From assembly GCF_016859285.1 (NCBI RefSeq), contig NC_053404.1, positions 18,635,105 to 18,699,104 of the forward strand: 64,000 nucleotides of DNA, given 5' to 3'. This DNA is from Xiphias gladius (lineage: Eukaryota; Chordata; Actinopteri; Istiophoriformes; Xiphiidae). Made by a program: the position numbers and the translations under genes. Within the stretch, counting starts at the first letter, position 1; the number at the start of each line of letters is the position of its first letter. This document shows positions 1 through 11,953 of the stretch, one piece after another. The notes beneath the pieces were generated by a model. The model saw nothing but the letters and a program-made list of their open reading frames with translations. It was not told where the DNA came from and did not search any database.

Positions 1-29
1 ACGTCCTTCAGCTGAGACTGGTTGATCTG

Positions 30-420
30 TCATAGAAGTGGTAGAAGAAGAAGTAGAGCGCCTATCAGTACACCTAGTAGTAGTAGTGGTAGTAGTAGTG
101 GTAGTAGTTGCAAAATAGTAGTAGGCGTAGTAGCAGTTACAAAATGGCAGCATGTGATATTATATCATTTTATTAGTGAAAGTCACGGGAGTAGTACTAA
201 CAGTAGTAAGACCTAGTCGACGCAGGAGCAGCAGTACTACTACCCCTGGGGGTTAGTAGTCGTAGTAGTAGTAGTATCGTTGGCACAGTACAAGTAACAG
301 TTGTAATAGTATAGAAGTAGAAGAACTACTAGGGGTAGTGAGAGGATAGTAATAGTAGACTAAGCACCTACGGTTTTAGTAGCAGCGGTAGTGATACTAA
401 TTGTAACTTGCTGATTATTA
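30..420. repeat. Degenerate AGT/TAG trinucleotide tract
   Basis: Repeated TAG, TAGTAG and GTAGTAG units dominate, broken by unrelated bases. It is a decayed trinucleotide microsatellite. The short open frame across it is Ser/Arg-rich only because of the repeat. Confidence 0.8.
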
Positions 421-1212
421 TAACAATCATTAGAATATGCAAGAATATTTCATATACAGTTCCAATGGAAGTAAATTTTTCTGACAAATACAACAATAGC
501 TATCATACAGATCCAGTTCAGCCGTGCAGGTCTTTCCCTTCTCCGTGTTAGGAGTCCTGCAGGCCTCGCGCTCCCCTGGATAAACGTAGTGTACTTAGTA
601 TACTCGCCGGTTCCACACGTATACTTAAAGTCTACTACATTTCCCCAGGGCGCCGCAGATCAAACGGGCGTGCTGCGTGAAACACGGCACCCGCGTACAT
701 CTCATTACATCATCATAGCGAGCACTTTCCTCCAGCATGTTTCTCTCCTTTTGAAAAAAGTGGCATCCAGCGACTGACATGACAGATGGGAGCAGTTTGC
801 GGTGCCTTTTAACTAAGATGCTTAAGCAGCTGGCTGACAATTCATCATATATGAGCCAATTAATTTCTGTTTCCCCCGAGGAAATTGTTCAGCTTTCAGA
901 ATTAGCTCTCCGTTTTACATCTTCTAGTGTCTCAAATCCCAGTGTATTAATCTGCTGGAGAGCCGTGCTCGGGTTAAAAAGAAAAAAACGACATGTTGGT
1001 ATAAAAGCAAAACCCCAGAGGGAACAAAAAGGATGGATGTGCAAAGTGGAGGTGGGAAGTGTGAAGGAGAAAGGGATGTCGGAGGTGTACGAAGGAAAAA
1101 AAAAAAAAAAGAGGGGAATGGAGGAACGGGGCAAGCTGACATCATGAGGGATTATAGCTAAAATCAGGCACAGATTGGATTTTAAGACTGAGGAGTGATC
1201 AAATCTTCACCT

Positions 1213-1250
1213 GCCAGTGCATATCTGCGTGTGTGTGTGTGTGTGTGTGT
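1213..1250. repeat. TG microsatellite
   Basis: Run of TG dinucleotides following GCATATCTGCG. Typical fish simple repeat. Confidence 0.85.
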
Positions 1251-1395
1251 CTTTGTGTCTTTAAGGCAAACAGATATGTGATAGAACTCTCTCCCCGTTC
1301 ACGTCCAGAAAAAATACTCTTCCTGGTGCATGTCAACAGCTTCTCTATCACCACAGGGGCTGATAATTTTACTTCCTCTTAGAAAACAGCTTTCG

Positions 1396-1590
1396 GACCA
1401 GTGGTTACCAATCATCACCGGATGATTTATAAGAGAGGAAATACAAACAAACAAAGCATATTTCTGCTGCACAAAGTTATGTTTATTTTTTTAGACTTTC
1501 CTCTATTTTTTTGTTGTTGTTGTTGCCATTTTTCTGCTGAATTACTGGACAGCTTTACCCCTTCAGGCGTCTAAAAATAAAATAAAGGAA
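1396..1590. repeat. Dispersed repeat family E copy 1 (CCAGTGGTT type)
   Basis: Begins ACCAGTGGTTACCAA and ends near TTCAGGCGTCTAAAAA, with GAATTACTGGA between. The same landmarks recur at 29745-29940 and 37460-37650. It is a non-coding interspersed element whose class I cannot name. Confidence 0.55.
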
Positions 1591-2040
1591 AAAAGATCAC
1601 TCACTGCATGGTTGCATCCACGGAGGAGCAAAGTAGACATTTCTTCATTTTAAAGCTGTCACACAGTTTTAGACCTTCATGGTGGGAAAGTCTGGGAATT
1701 TATTAAACTTGGAAGAAATATCTGCATTAATAGAAAACTTTATGGACCTTTCTGTTACGGAAAATAATTTGCAGTAGTGGGGGGATGCCTGGGCAAAATC
1801 TGCCTAGAGGGCCCTGGGTATAATTATAATTATTAAACTTAAACTTACCAAAAATTAAAGCATTAATCAGTACTGATATTTTATCTTTGGATTATAATTA
1901 CTGACGCATCCATGTGTACATCGATTTCATTTTGCAGCTGGTAAAAGTGGCGCTAACTAACTGGCATCTTAATCTATGATAAAAAAAAACAACATTATTT
2001 ATGGGTTGATTATATTTATATTAATAATCTGAATCTGTAA

Positions 2041-2180
2041 AGTAACTGGTAACTAGGGCTGTCAGATAAAGGAGGTAGAGTAGAAGCATAAAGTAGCATA
2101 AAGCAAAGCAGAGCAACGCACCTCATAATTGTGCCTAAGTTAGGTACTTGAGTAAATGTACTCAGTTAATTTAAACCCCT
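2041..2180. repeat. Dispersed repeat family D copy (TTGAGTAAATGTACT type)
   Basis: Contains AGTAGAAGCATAAAGTAG and TACTTGAGTAAATGTACTC, a very common fish intronic repeat. Related pieces occur near 7436-7870, 27235-27300 and 28330-28400. Confidence 0.55.
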
Positions 2181-3963
2181 GATTTCTCTTGAATATAGTC
2201 ACATGATAGGTAAGTGATGGAAACATGCAATGATTCCCATTTTATTTTGCTGAAACTTAAGAGATTTGCTGAAAACATTTCACAACATTTTACAACAACA
2301 CAGCGACAGCATCGTTTCTTGTTTCCATTAGAGGAAGAGCCTGACCAGTTCGAAATCTATTACTTTGTGCAGAAAAGGTGTAAATTGTTCGATGGCAGCT
2401 CAGGTCCAGGGCGTGAATCTGCACAGCGCTTGAAGTCTTCAACTCGCCTCAACACACTGCTGCCATAGTTATGGGCTGGGAGGAACTGAAGACTGAAAGC
2501 GCCACGCAGCGCGGCCTCCAGAGCGTCTATCGGTGACCCTGAAAGTTCAGTTAGCATCCGTTAGCTTAGCCGTCACACACACACACACGCGCGCGCGAAA
2601 CTTCACTCTGACACCACCAGACAGAGCGCTGTCGTAACAAGTCAGTCATCAAACAGAGTTAAATGTCTCACAAGCTCAAAAGTGACAGATGGAAAAAAAA
2701 AAAAAAAAACACCCGAAAGACAGACTGAGGTAGAAGCTGATAAAAAAAAGAGACAGAGACAGATTAAAAGAGTTTGTGAGAGAAGAGGGAAAGGTCAGCG
2801 CCACAGTGTGTCGTTCCCTGATAGTAACATCACATGCTAATCAAAATCAAAGCTACGTTACCTTTTGGAGATTAAACAGATCCCCCCCCCCTTCACCATT
2901 CTTTTTCCTACCTGTCTTTCATCTTTGTGTCCTTCCTTTAATCCGTTTTTTCACCCGTTGCTACATTCCTGTTTGCCTTTTCCTTTCTGCTGTCTTGTCC
3001 TGCTTTCTTCAGTACCTCTTCCCTCTACTTTCCCTCGTCTCTTCGTGCAAACTCTCTTAGAATCTGTTTTTTTTCCCTTTCTATATTTACCTTTGTCTTT
3101 ACTTCCTCCTTTCCTACCAACATCTTTCCTCCTGCCTTAACTTCACCTTTACCTCCAGTCTTCCCACCTGCTATATTTTCTTTCCGTCGCTCCTCTCACC
3201 ATCCATCTTCTTTGTCTTTCCTCTCATACAGATTTCTGTCCTCCCGCCTTGCTTGCTTTCTTTTCATACTTTCCTTTCTCTCTTTTTCTGTTTTTTGCTC
3301 TTTCCCTTTACTTTCCTCCTTCCTCACAAATTTTTTTTTCTAATTCCTTGATGACAGAGGAGTCATTGTCTGACTTGACTCTGCCTGTGTCCGTTTTAAA
3401 GAGCAAGAATAACCTCGTGTTATGAAAGTGTTTTTTTTTTTCTTTCCTTGCTGTGTCCTTGAAGAACAGCGATGTGTATCACAACTTCACAGGGGGTGGG
3501 GTGTGTGTGTGTGTGTGTGTGGGAGGGGGGGGTGTAATGCGTTGATGCTGTTATGGCTTTGACACCACGATAATAATGTTGTGTAATCTGCGCGTCTGTG
3601 CTATACGTCTTAGTGTGTGTGTGTTGTGTCTGAGGGTGTAAATGAGGAGCCGGCAGATGGAGAGTGGAGGTCTGCTCGTACCTACATTAACCTCCCCTGG
3701 GTGCGAATCTCATATAACATCAATTACTGGCCTGGGTGTCTGGACTGTTTGCTTAAATAAGGGAGAGCAGATAATTAGTCTGATCTAAGCTGACTCCAGT
3801 CTACAGCAGTTTAGTTCAGTGTAGTTTAGTTTAGGATATCTGTGGAAAATTCCACAGATACGCACGCATAGCAGGAAGGCGGAGAGGTGGTGATGGAAGG
3901 GGAAACAGGCAGTGCGACGAATCAAGACGAAGAGCAGAGAAACAGTGACGGATCACACTTCAC

Positions 3964-4197
3964 CTGTTTGTTCATGAATATATAAATAAAAGGGTTGATG
4001 ACTGTGGAGAACTTGGCCAGCAGGGATGGCGTGATGCTGGCCACTGGCGTTATAAGGTCACGGGGCCCAAAGGTCGCGAGCAGGGCCGCCACCCCGTACG
4101 GCAGCCAGCAGACCAGGTAGCACACCACCATGGTGACGACCATCACCAGCACCCGCTGCTCTCGGCGACGGTTCACCACCGAACTCACACTGCGGAC
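3964..4197 (-). CDS. tmtops: tmtops exon: ICL3, TM6, TM7
   Basis: 234 nt, 78 codons, phase 0 at both ends. The acceptor is a CCCTCAG and the donor is CAG|GTGAAG. It starts VRSVSSVVNRRREQRV, then TM6 with CWLPYG, then TM7 with the retinal lysine (LLAKFSTV) and NPFIYIFMNKQ. The break after NKQ is the usual place for the last intron of TMT opsins. Confidence 0.9.
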
Positions 4198-7100
4198 CTG
4201 AGGGAAAGAGAGAGGAAAAACTCTATTGGTGCGCTGCCATGAAACAGGCGGTAGCTCAACATCTAGGCGAGCAACGTGCCCCCCCCCCCAGGCTGAGAGT
4301 CATCATATCAGTGAAAACGACTGAAAATCCGTTTATCTCCAAGTAGTAGAGCTCGAAAAAACCCGGATTATGAAACAGTCTGCGGTGGCGCTCACCTGTC
4401 GGACTCAAGCACAACCAAGCGCCCGAGTGACAAGCAAGAGAGACATATCGTAGTTCAGTGAATCTACTGATAGATCTGAGCTAAATCTAAATCTAAATTT
4501 CCATCGCCATTTAAACCCACACAATCAGATCCTCCTCTGCCAACACTAAAAAAACTGCATTCAGAAACTCATAAAATATTCATAAATATGGTCAAATCAA
4601 TTTAAAGTCAGAAATAAACCGGGGGGAGATGACAGAGTCGGAGAGAGGCAGAACGAGAAAGATTCAAGCTCTGAGTTTGGGCCGTGTAGCTTTGTTTAAG
4701 TTAATCATTTGGACTCATGCATCAAAGGCACACTCCGAGCCAGGAGTCACAAGATGAGACATGCCCACTGATGCCAACTCTCTTCTCGTGAAAATAGCTA
4801 CTTGGCTGTTTAAACAGTCAACAAATATCACGTGCGGTTTTGCACTTCTCGTTTTTCATGCAAATACTCACATTTACATGACTCTGCTGTGTGTGGTCTT
4901 GGAGTAACTTAAATAGACTTGTATCGTTTCCTACAACCTATTGCTGCTAACAGTTTATGAATTTAGAGGGTCACAGTGTTGGTGTTGCATGTTTCAACCC
5001 TTTTTTGTACCATTACTTTCTGGTACAAAGACCCTGAAACACGGGATGGACAATCCATTGTAGAATTACTTGTCTTTACCTCTTAGCCAAAATTACATTG
5101 TTTGTATGATTGCAATTGTGACAGGGGTTTCATTCTCAAAACTCTCACTCTTGGTAATGAATTCAAAGGTTCCATATCACCGACCTGATGTTGTTTGCTG
5201 CATCATATCAACAATCTTTAGTACGAAAACTTATGGTCAAAGAAGCAAACTCCAACAAGAGTTTCCTCCAAACTCCAAAGAGTACCTGAATGCGACTTTA
5301 TTATTACAAGACAGCGCTGCAGTGTAGGTGACAAAAAAAACCAAAGGCGTCTAAAATGTTTGCTGTGATGATTTTAACCGTCGGAAGAAAGTTTCAGGTC
5401 TCGGCGAGCTGATTCTCACGCCAACAGTGAGACGAATTTCATCCAAAAGGCTGCCTGGAAATCAGTCCAAGAAATTAATGGTGTGCTTTGGAAAATGCTC
5501 AGCAGTGTTTGTGGAGCCAAAACCTAAACTGACGTGGTTTAATTCTTTATTTAATAAGAAACAGATTAAATGTGATAAATGTGAAAGTAGGGGCCAAAAT
5601 GTGTCCTGACAGAGTAGCTGTCAGCTTTTCCTTAAAGTTCTTCACATTTGAGCTGCCACCTTTTGAACAATGACTTACTACACTAAATCATCCTGTCCAT
5701 GTTACTCTGAGCAAACTGCACCCTCTAGATCCTGGTGACAGCTGCTGCGTCAGCTGGATGTGGGGGGTGTTGAGGGCGTTTTAAGAATATTTCAGACCTC
5801 TACCACCCACCGCCTGGGGTCGTTCTTACTGCCAGAGAACAGAGGACGCGGCAGAAACTACAATATGACATGTGACGGCGTCAGGTCAATAATGGACCAG
5901 ACACTGTCACATGATCAAGGACGTGCTCCGTCATCTAGCTGGTTTTCCAGACATCAGTGACGCTGCACATGGGACCATCAGGGTACCAGGAGCAGCGTGA
6001 ATAAAAAGAAAAAGGGGATAAGACTTCATATTACAACCTGCAATTCACATTGTACTTTTGTTGTAGGAATCAGGTACCAATAAAATACTGAGCGGCTCAG
6101 ACTGATGCTGAAAAGTAGGCGCAGTGGCAGAAAACAATAATTGGTTTAGGAGAGATAAAGTAAACCGTAAGTACTTTTGTAAATACTCGTGGGTAAAGTT
6201 TAAATCACGGGATGTAGAACTGTTTGTCCTGGAGACATGGCTTTAAAAAGTGCAAAAAAAAAAACAAAACAAAAAAAACAGTCAGAGGGGATTTGTAGAA
6301 AGGCAAGTCCGTTGAAGGAAGAGTTTGACATTTTGGGAAATATGCTTATACGCATCCTTGTCGAGATTTAGACGAAAAGATCGACACCACTCTCGTGTCT
6401 GTAGGGTAAATATCAAGCTGGACACAGCAGGTGACTAGCCTAGCTTAGCTGAAAGACGTTTTTACACTCCGGTTTTTCTACAGATTAAATAAACAAGATA
6501 TAACCTGTTTATTATTATTGAGCCTTAAAAGAGCTGGTGCGAAGATTTTGTTACCTTTTGGACAGAGCCAGGCTACCTGTGTCCCTGTGTTTCCAGTCTT
6601 TATGCTAAGCTAAGCTAACCGCTTGCTGTCTCTAGCTTCATATTCAACATACAGACATAAGAGTTGTATCTATCCTCTCATCTTAAATCTTAAATCTAAA
6701 TATCTTTAATATGAGGCACGCTGTCATTACCAAACCTATTTTATGATAAGATATAATAGGATGGACGGATTGATATTTACATAGATTATCTTTCAAATCC
6801 TTTAAAATGTAGTTTGATAATTTCTTCAAAGTGAAAACTTTTGTGTGTTTTGTTTGCCCAGTTGTACCAAGGCCAAATCTACAAATCTGTCTCCCTGTGC
6901 AGTCGCTCGAAAACAAAACAAATTTTAAAAAAAGCAGTCTATGCATCAGCGGTAAGACCCGAATAGGTGGAAAGTCTATGGCCAGATTTTCCATCATACT
7001 GACAGGAAGGACAGAGGAGGCAGAGATTGTACTACTCTGTACAGGAACGAACGCTCAAAGTGCACCCTGAATTACACCTTATCGAAGGGAGGGGGGGGGC

Positions 7101-8609
7101 AGCAGGAGGTAAGATGTCACTTGCAAAGGCAGTCAGAATGTCATAAAAGCAAAACTTCAGTTATTAGCTGCATCCATGCTCGGTTGAACTGACCTTGGGT
7201 GAACTCACCCAACAGCTTTGATTGTCCAACTAAAGCCAAAGTTCGAACGGTTTTGGCTGTTTCGCCTGAAAAATTGCAGTATTACTTTTTTGACTCTTTG
7301 CTCCTCTCACTGGTTTGAAGAGGAAGGAACTCAGTTGGAAAAAAAAAAAAAAAAAGTCACATAATTACATGTACCAATCAGGACCATGCAATATTTGAAT
7401 CAAACTATGAAGAAAGTTGTGGGGTTTAGCTTAAATAATAGTACAGAAGTATTAGCAACAAAATGTACTGAAAGAATTAAAGTAAAAGTACTCATTATGC
7501 AAATTGGCTTCTATCAGTGTTATATTATTGGATCAGCATCAGTGTGTTAATGTGTAAGCTGCACTTTAATGTGGTTGTTGAGCAAGCCGGAACTAATTTG
7601 AATTATTTCATACTTCATTCATATTCTGTTGGGCAGTTTGATCTATAATGATGCATCATGTTTCCTGAACTGATTACATGTTTTTGATCCGAAACACAAC
7701 AACTAACTGAAGCTGTTAAATAAACGTGGCGGCGTAAGAAAGTACAATATGTCTTTGGGAAATGTAGTGGAGTAGAAGTACGAAGCAGCAGAAACTGAAA
7801 ACGCTAGCACAACTTCCTCAAGTTTGTACCCAAGTACAGTGTTAGGTGAAAGTATGTAGTTACTTTCCCCCACAGGAAATCACAGACCTATCGTTTTTAA
7901 AAAATATTCCAAGTTTCAACTGGTAAATCTGTCACGGTCATCATTGTAAACTGCAGTATATTTTTAAAAAGACTGTACTTTGATAAATGTTTCCACAAGT
8001 TTGTAACCAGGGATTTCCTTCACCTAACATGTGCAATTTTATGGAAGATTCAAGTATCTGCCTGTGGAATTGGTACCATTCATATGGTTGATACAATGGT
8101 TCATTTACTCTTCAGATTAAACACTCTAGAAAAGCTGTTACGGAGAAGAGGAAACAGTGCTGCGGTTGTATTACAAGATGTGATGCAGATGTAATCTCTC
8201 TTGCAAATATGAGCTATTAGCCTTATATCTGTGATATGAAAAAAAGGAACAAATCATACTGTTCAAAAAGAAATATGCAGATGCATGCACAACTGCATCG
8301 CAGCGTAGATGGATGCTCAAATACTTTAAACAAAGCGCTGTGAGATGTGTTAATAGCAATAAAATGATTATGGATATCAAGTAAAACCAAATAAAGGTCA
8401 CACAGAGGAAGTACTTGCCTCTCTCTCCCTCACTGTCTCCGATTTCAAAATACAGCGCACGCGAGATTTAATCACATTCTGCAAAACCCGGGAAAGAGTT
8501 TAGTGTATGTGTGTGTTTGCCCTGCAAGTGAGAAAAAGCAGGGGGATTATCGCCCCTCAGGTAACTTCACACCTACGCTGCCGAGAGACAACAGTTCACA
8601 CATGAAACC

Positions 8610-8650
<41 letters not shown>

Positions 8651-11600
8651 CCCTGCATCCGTATATATATATTTTGCAGACAGCAGAGCAATATTAAACA
8701 CACTCACCGCTTGATGCCAATCTCGATCACCTTGAGCATTTTATCCTGTCTTTCTCCACACAAAGTTGAATTTCTGTTGTGGTTAAGTAACATATTTGCC
8801 AAAGATCTTCACACAACATTAGATCACAAAAATCATGAAAATGATTAGGACAGTTGTCAGTTCATTTGCTGAAGAGATTATCTACGGTTCTCGTTTTCAG
8901 ATTCTGTCGACGGGTTTGCTTTAATGAGCTGAATCACTTATCAGTTTGGTCATTTGGAGGATAGTTTAATAACCTGAACTGGGCTTGCTGACAACTCTGC
9001 AAAAATTGGACTCTATCAAGCTATGAATTCACAAAAACCTTTCTCAACCTTCCCTCAGTGCCATTATGTGACACCATAACTGTATACTGCTCTCATTTTT
9101 TTAATTTTTTTTTTTTACTTGGCTGTTCATTTGATGTAGTAAAAAGAAATGACAAAATGTGACTGAAGGAATTTGATCAACGGACCCAAAACAATGAGCT
9201 AAAAGACCAATGGCCAAAAAGGTTCAAAATATAGAATAATCCCATAAAAAGGAAAAGAACTGAGGTACTTCGTGAGTAAAACAGGTTGACAAGGATTTAC
9301 AGTCACATGGCCACACAGAAAGCACTGCTCCACTTTCTCATCAGGCACCCAAAGGGTTTAAGAGTCATTATGTCTTTATTAATAGTTACTAATATTTTAT
9401 AGATCATTTATAAGCGATCAATAAGAGCCATTTTTGAGTTTCTAGGTTCTAAAATAATCTCTCTCTCTTGCTGGCATCTTATCTAAAGTCTAAAGGTCAA
9501 AAATTCAGGCTGCAGTGGAGAAGAGCATCCCAATCTTACCGAGTGGAAATTGCTCTGATTAATGTGAGATGTCTGGCGTGGTCACCGAGAGGAAAATCAT
9601 CTTGTGTGTGAGGACTTTTAAAAGAGAGCAAAAAATTCATTACTGCTGGTTGAACCAGCCGCTGAGGTGTTTTCCTTTCATAATCTCTCTTGGGTCCCAT
9701 GAATGAGTTTCAGGGCTCCTGCTCATGCGTTTTCTTACACGTTTCCCTTGCGGTGACCTAAATGTGACTCTTCATTTGGACCCTGTTCCATGCGACTGTC
9801 ACAAAATATCTCAAACACACCTACAATGGTGCTAGAAGTTAGTGAATTCGTTGAATCTCCGTCAGTAATCAGGATTCCTGAAGATAAGAAATGGTCCTCT
9901 AGAGATCTGGAGAGAGTTTATGAAACAAGCACACATGTTGCTTTTAGCTAAATGCTCATGTTGGTATGCTAACAAGTTCACATGACAATAATAACTGATG
10001 CTGATGTTAAGTAGGTGTAACGTTTACCATGTTCACCCTCTTAAGGTCGACCCTGCCCCCATCATCCTCAGCAGCCGGTGAGGGTGATGGGAGTGTTATT
10101 AATTCTGCAGGCGGTTGGTCATAAACCAAAAGTCGGGGATCACCAAAGTGACTGCGGTTCATTCTGAGGAGGACATGGATGGCTGCACCAAATTTCGTGG
10201 CAATCCATCCAATAGTTGTTGAGAGATTTCACTGGGAACCACAAATGGAAACCTCGTGGTGACGCTACAGAAAAAGTCAAAGTAATTAAAGATTATCAAA
10301 GTAAGTAGTTGTATGAATGAATGACTGAAAACTTTTCCTCCACTAGCAGGTCAAATTCAGGGAATCACTAAAGTCACCTGGGCAACATGTAATGTCTGAA
10401 CCAAATTTAATGGAAATCCATCCAGTAGCTGTTGAGATATTTCAGTCAAATGACATTACCATCCCTGGAGCCACGCCGCTAAAATGGCTAGAAATGATCA
10501 ATATTGTTAGTAGTGCAAGTTAAAGTGTTTGCACAGCTGATGTGGGTCATGCTCATCTGTGGAATACCGGACCTGACCCAGCAAAGGGTGTGGCAAAGGA
10601 AGATTCTTGTGCAAACGGCGTCAACACATCAAAACACAGAACCCACAGAAACGAGCCGAGTGCGGTCCATGGCCGCGAACAAACACGTTTTACCCATCAG
10701 ACACAAAGCTAGAGGGAGACATATGAAGCGCGACCAAACAGTGAGGCAAGCCTAATTCCTAGACACACTCTGTACGTGCGTAGCTGCCGAACGGCTTCGC
10801 CTCATGCAAATGCGAGCAGTCAAACTTGCAGATCAACAAAGCTCACACGCCTGCCAATCGCAGTCATCCGCGCACTAACGCGCAGATATACAGCCAGGAC
10901 TTCTGACATACTATGTCCAAAAAAATCGGCAGCCCAACCCAGCAATCTTATCTTTTGACATTTACTTACTCATTCAACTGATCACTTCATTGTTTTGTAA
11001 CTTTTATCTCCCAGCATGATGCTGTTTCAAACCCTTCGCAACAGTATTTATGCCTAAAAAACAGTCAACGTCTGAGATACTGGAGACATCAGGCCTCACG
11101 CCAGAACACTTTAACATCGGGCTTGATGTTACATAACGTCATTCTAAGGCACAGCGGCCCGTCCCTAGTACGAGAGGCGGTCAAGTGACAGTCACAGAGG
11201 TATTAGATATATGGATAATAATAGCCTACGTTCAGAGAGAGAGAATTTTCCTAGAAACTACTGTAAGTTGCTGTATTGAAATGTGCTAATAAATAAATAA
11301 AATCTTTAAAAAAAAAAAAAACTCAGTAAATTTGCAAGCCATAATGATATTGACATGATGACTAGAAAATGTATTTTGCACTAACTCTGCCTTAGTTATA
11401 TATTTTATTTTAGTTCATTTTGGTATCATATTTAAACTCCAAACGGATTCAGATTAAGGTTTTGCTGTTTGATTTCAGGCGAATGGCTTGCTTCTTGCCC
11501 CGTGGAGAAAGAGGGAGAGACGGGCTGTCCGCACACGATTCGTTCAACGGGTCTGAACCACTCGTGATTGCTCTTCATACCTAAGAGAAACTAAGTAGAA

Positions 11601-11884
11601 AAGGAAAAAAATTGGTAGACGTTACAAATTCTCTTAAATCGCTCGTGCGTGCCACAAGAACAAATCTGTCCGTACAAGTGGTTTCTTACATGAGCCCCAT
11701 TGAGCGTATAAGTATCATCATCATCATCAACTTTCAAAACCCGCTGTGTATATTTTGTGTGTAATTGTGGAACATAAACTCCTCCTCGGGTCACTTAAAC
11801 ACCCACGTTCCCTGAAACAATATGAAGGCATGCTCTTGCTCTCCCTCTCTGTGTGTCATCAGTGGTAGTTACAGTCCTGGTACG

Positions 11885-11953
<69 letters not shown>

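Larger units (their letters stand above)
1..3963. other. Flank/intron 3' of the opsin exons, no exon recognised
   Basis: Probably the intron after the third opsin exon, since the C-terminal tail exon of TMT opsins was not found here. The stretch holds an AGT-rich tract (about 30-420), TG microsatellites, a pyrimidine-rich zone (about 2880-3350) and dispersed repeats listed separately. I searched the minus strand for a start like FYRCF after a splice acceptor and saw none. Confidence 0.5.

Noticed and set aside
11160-11185. CCTAGTACGAGAGG resembling the 28S rRNA sarcin-loop region
   Set aside because: Match is only about 12 bases and the flanks do not continue it.
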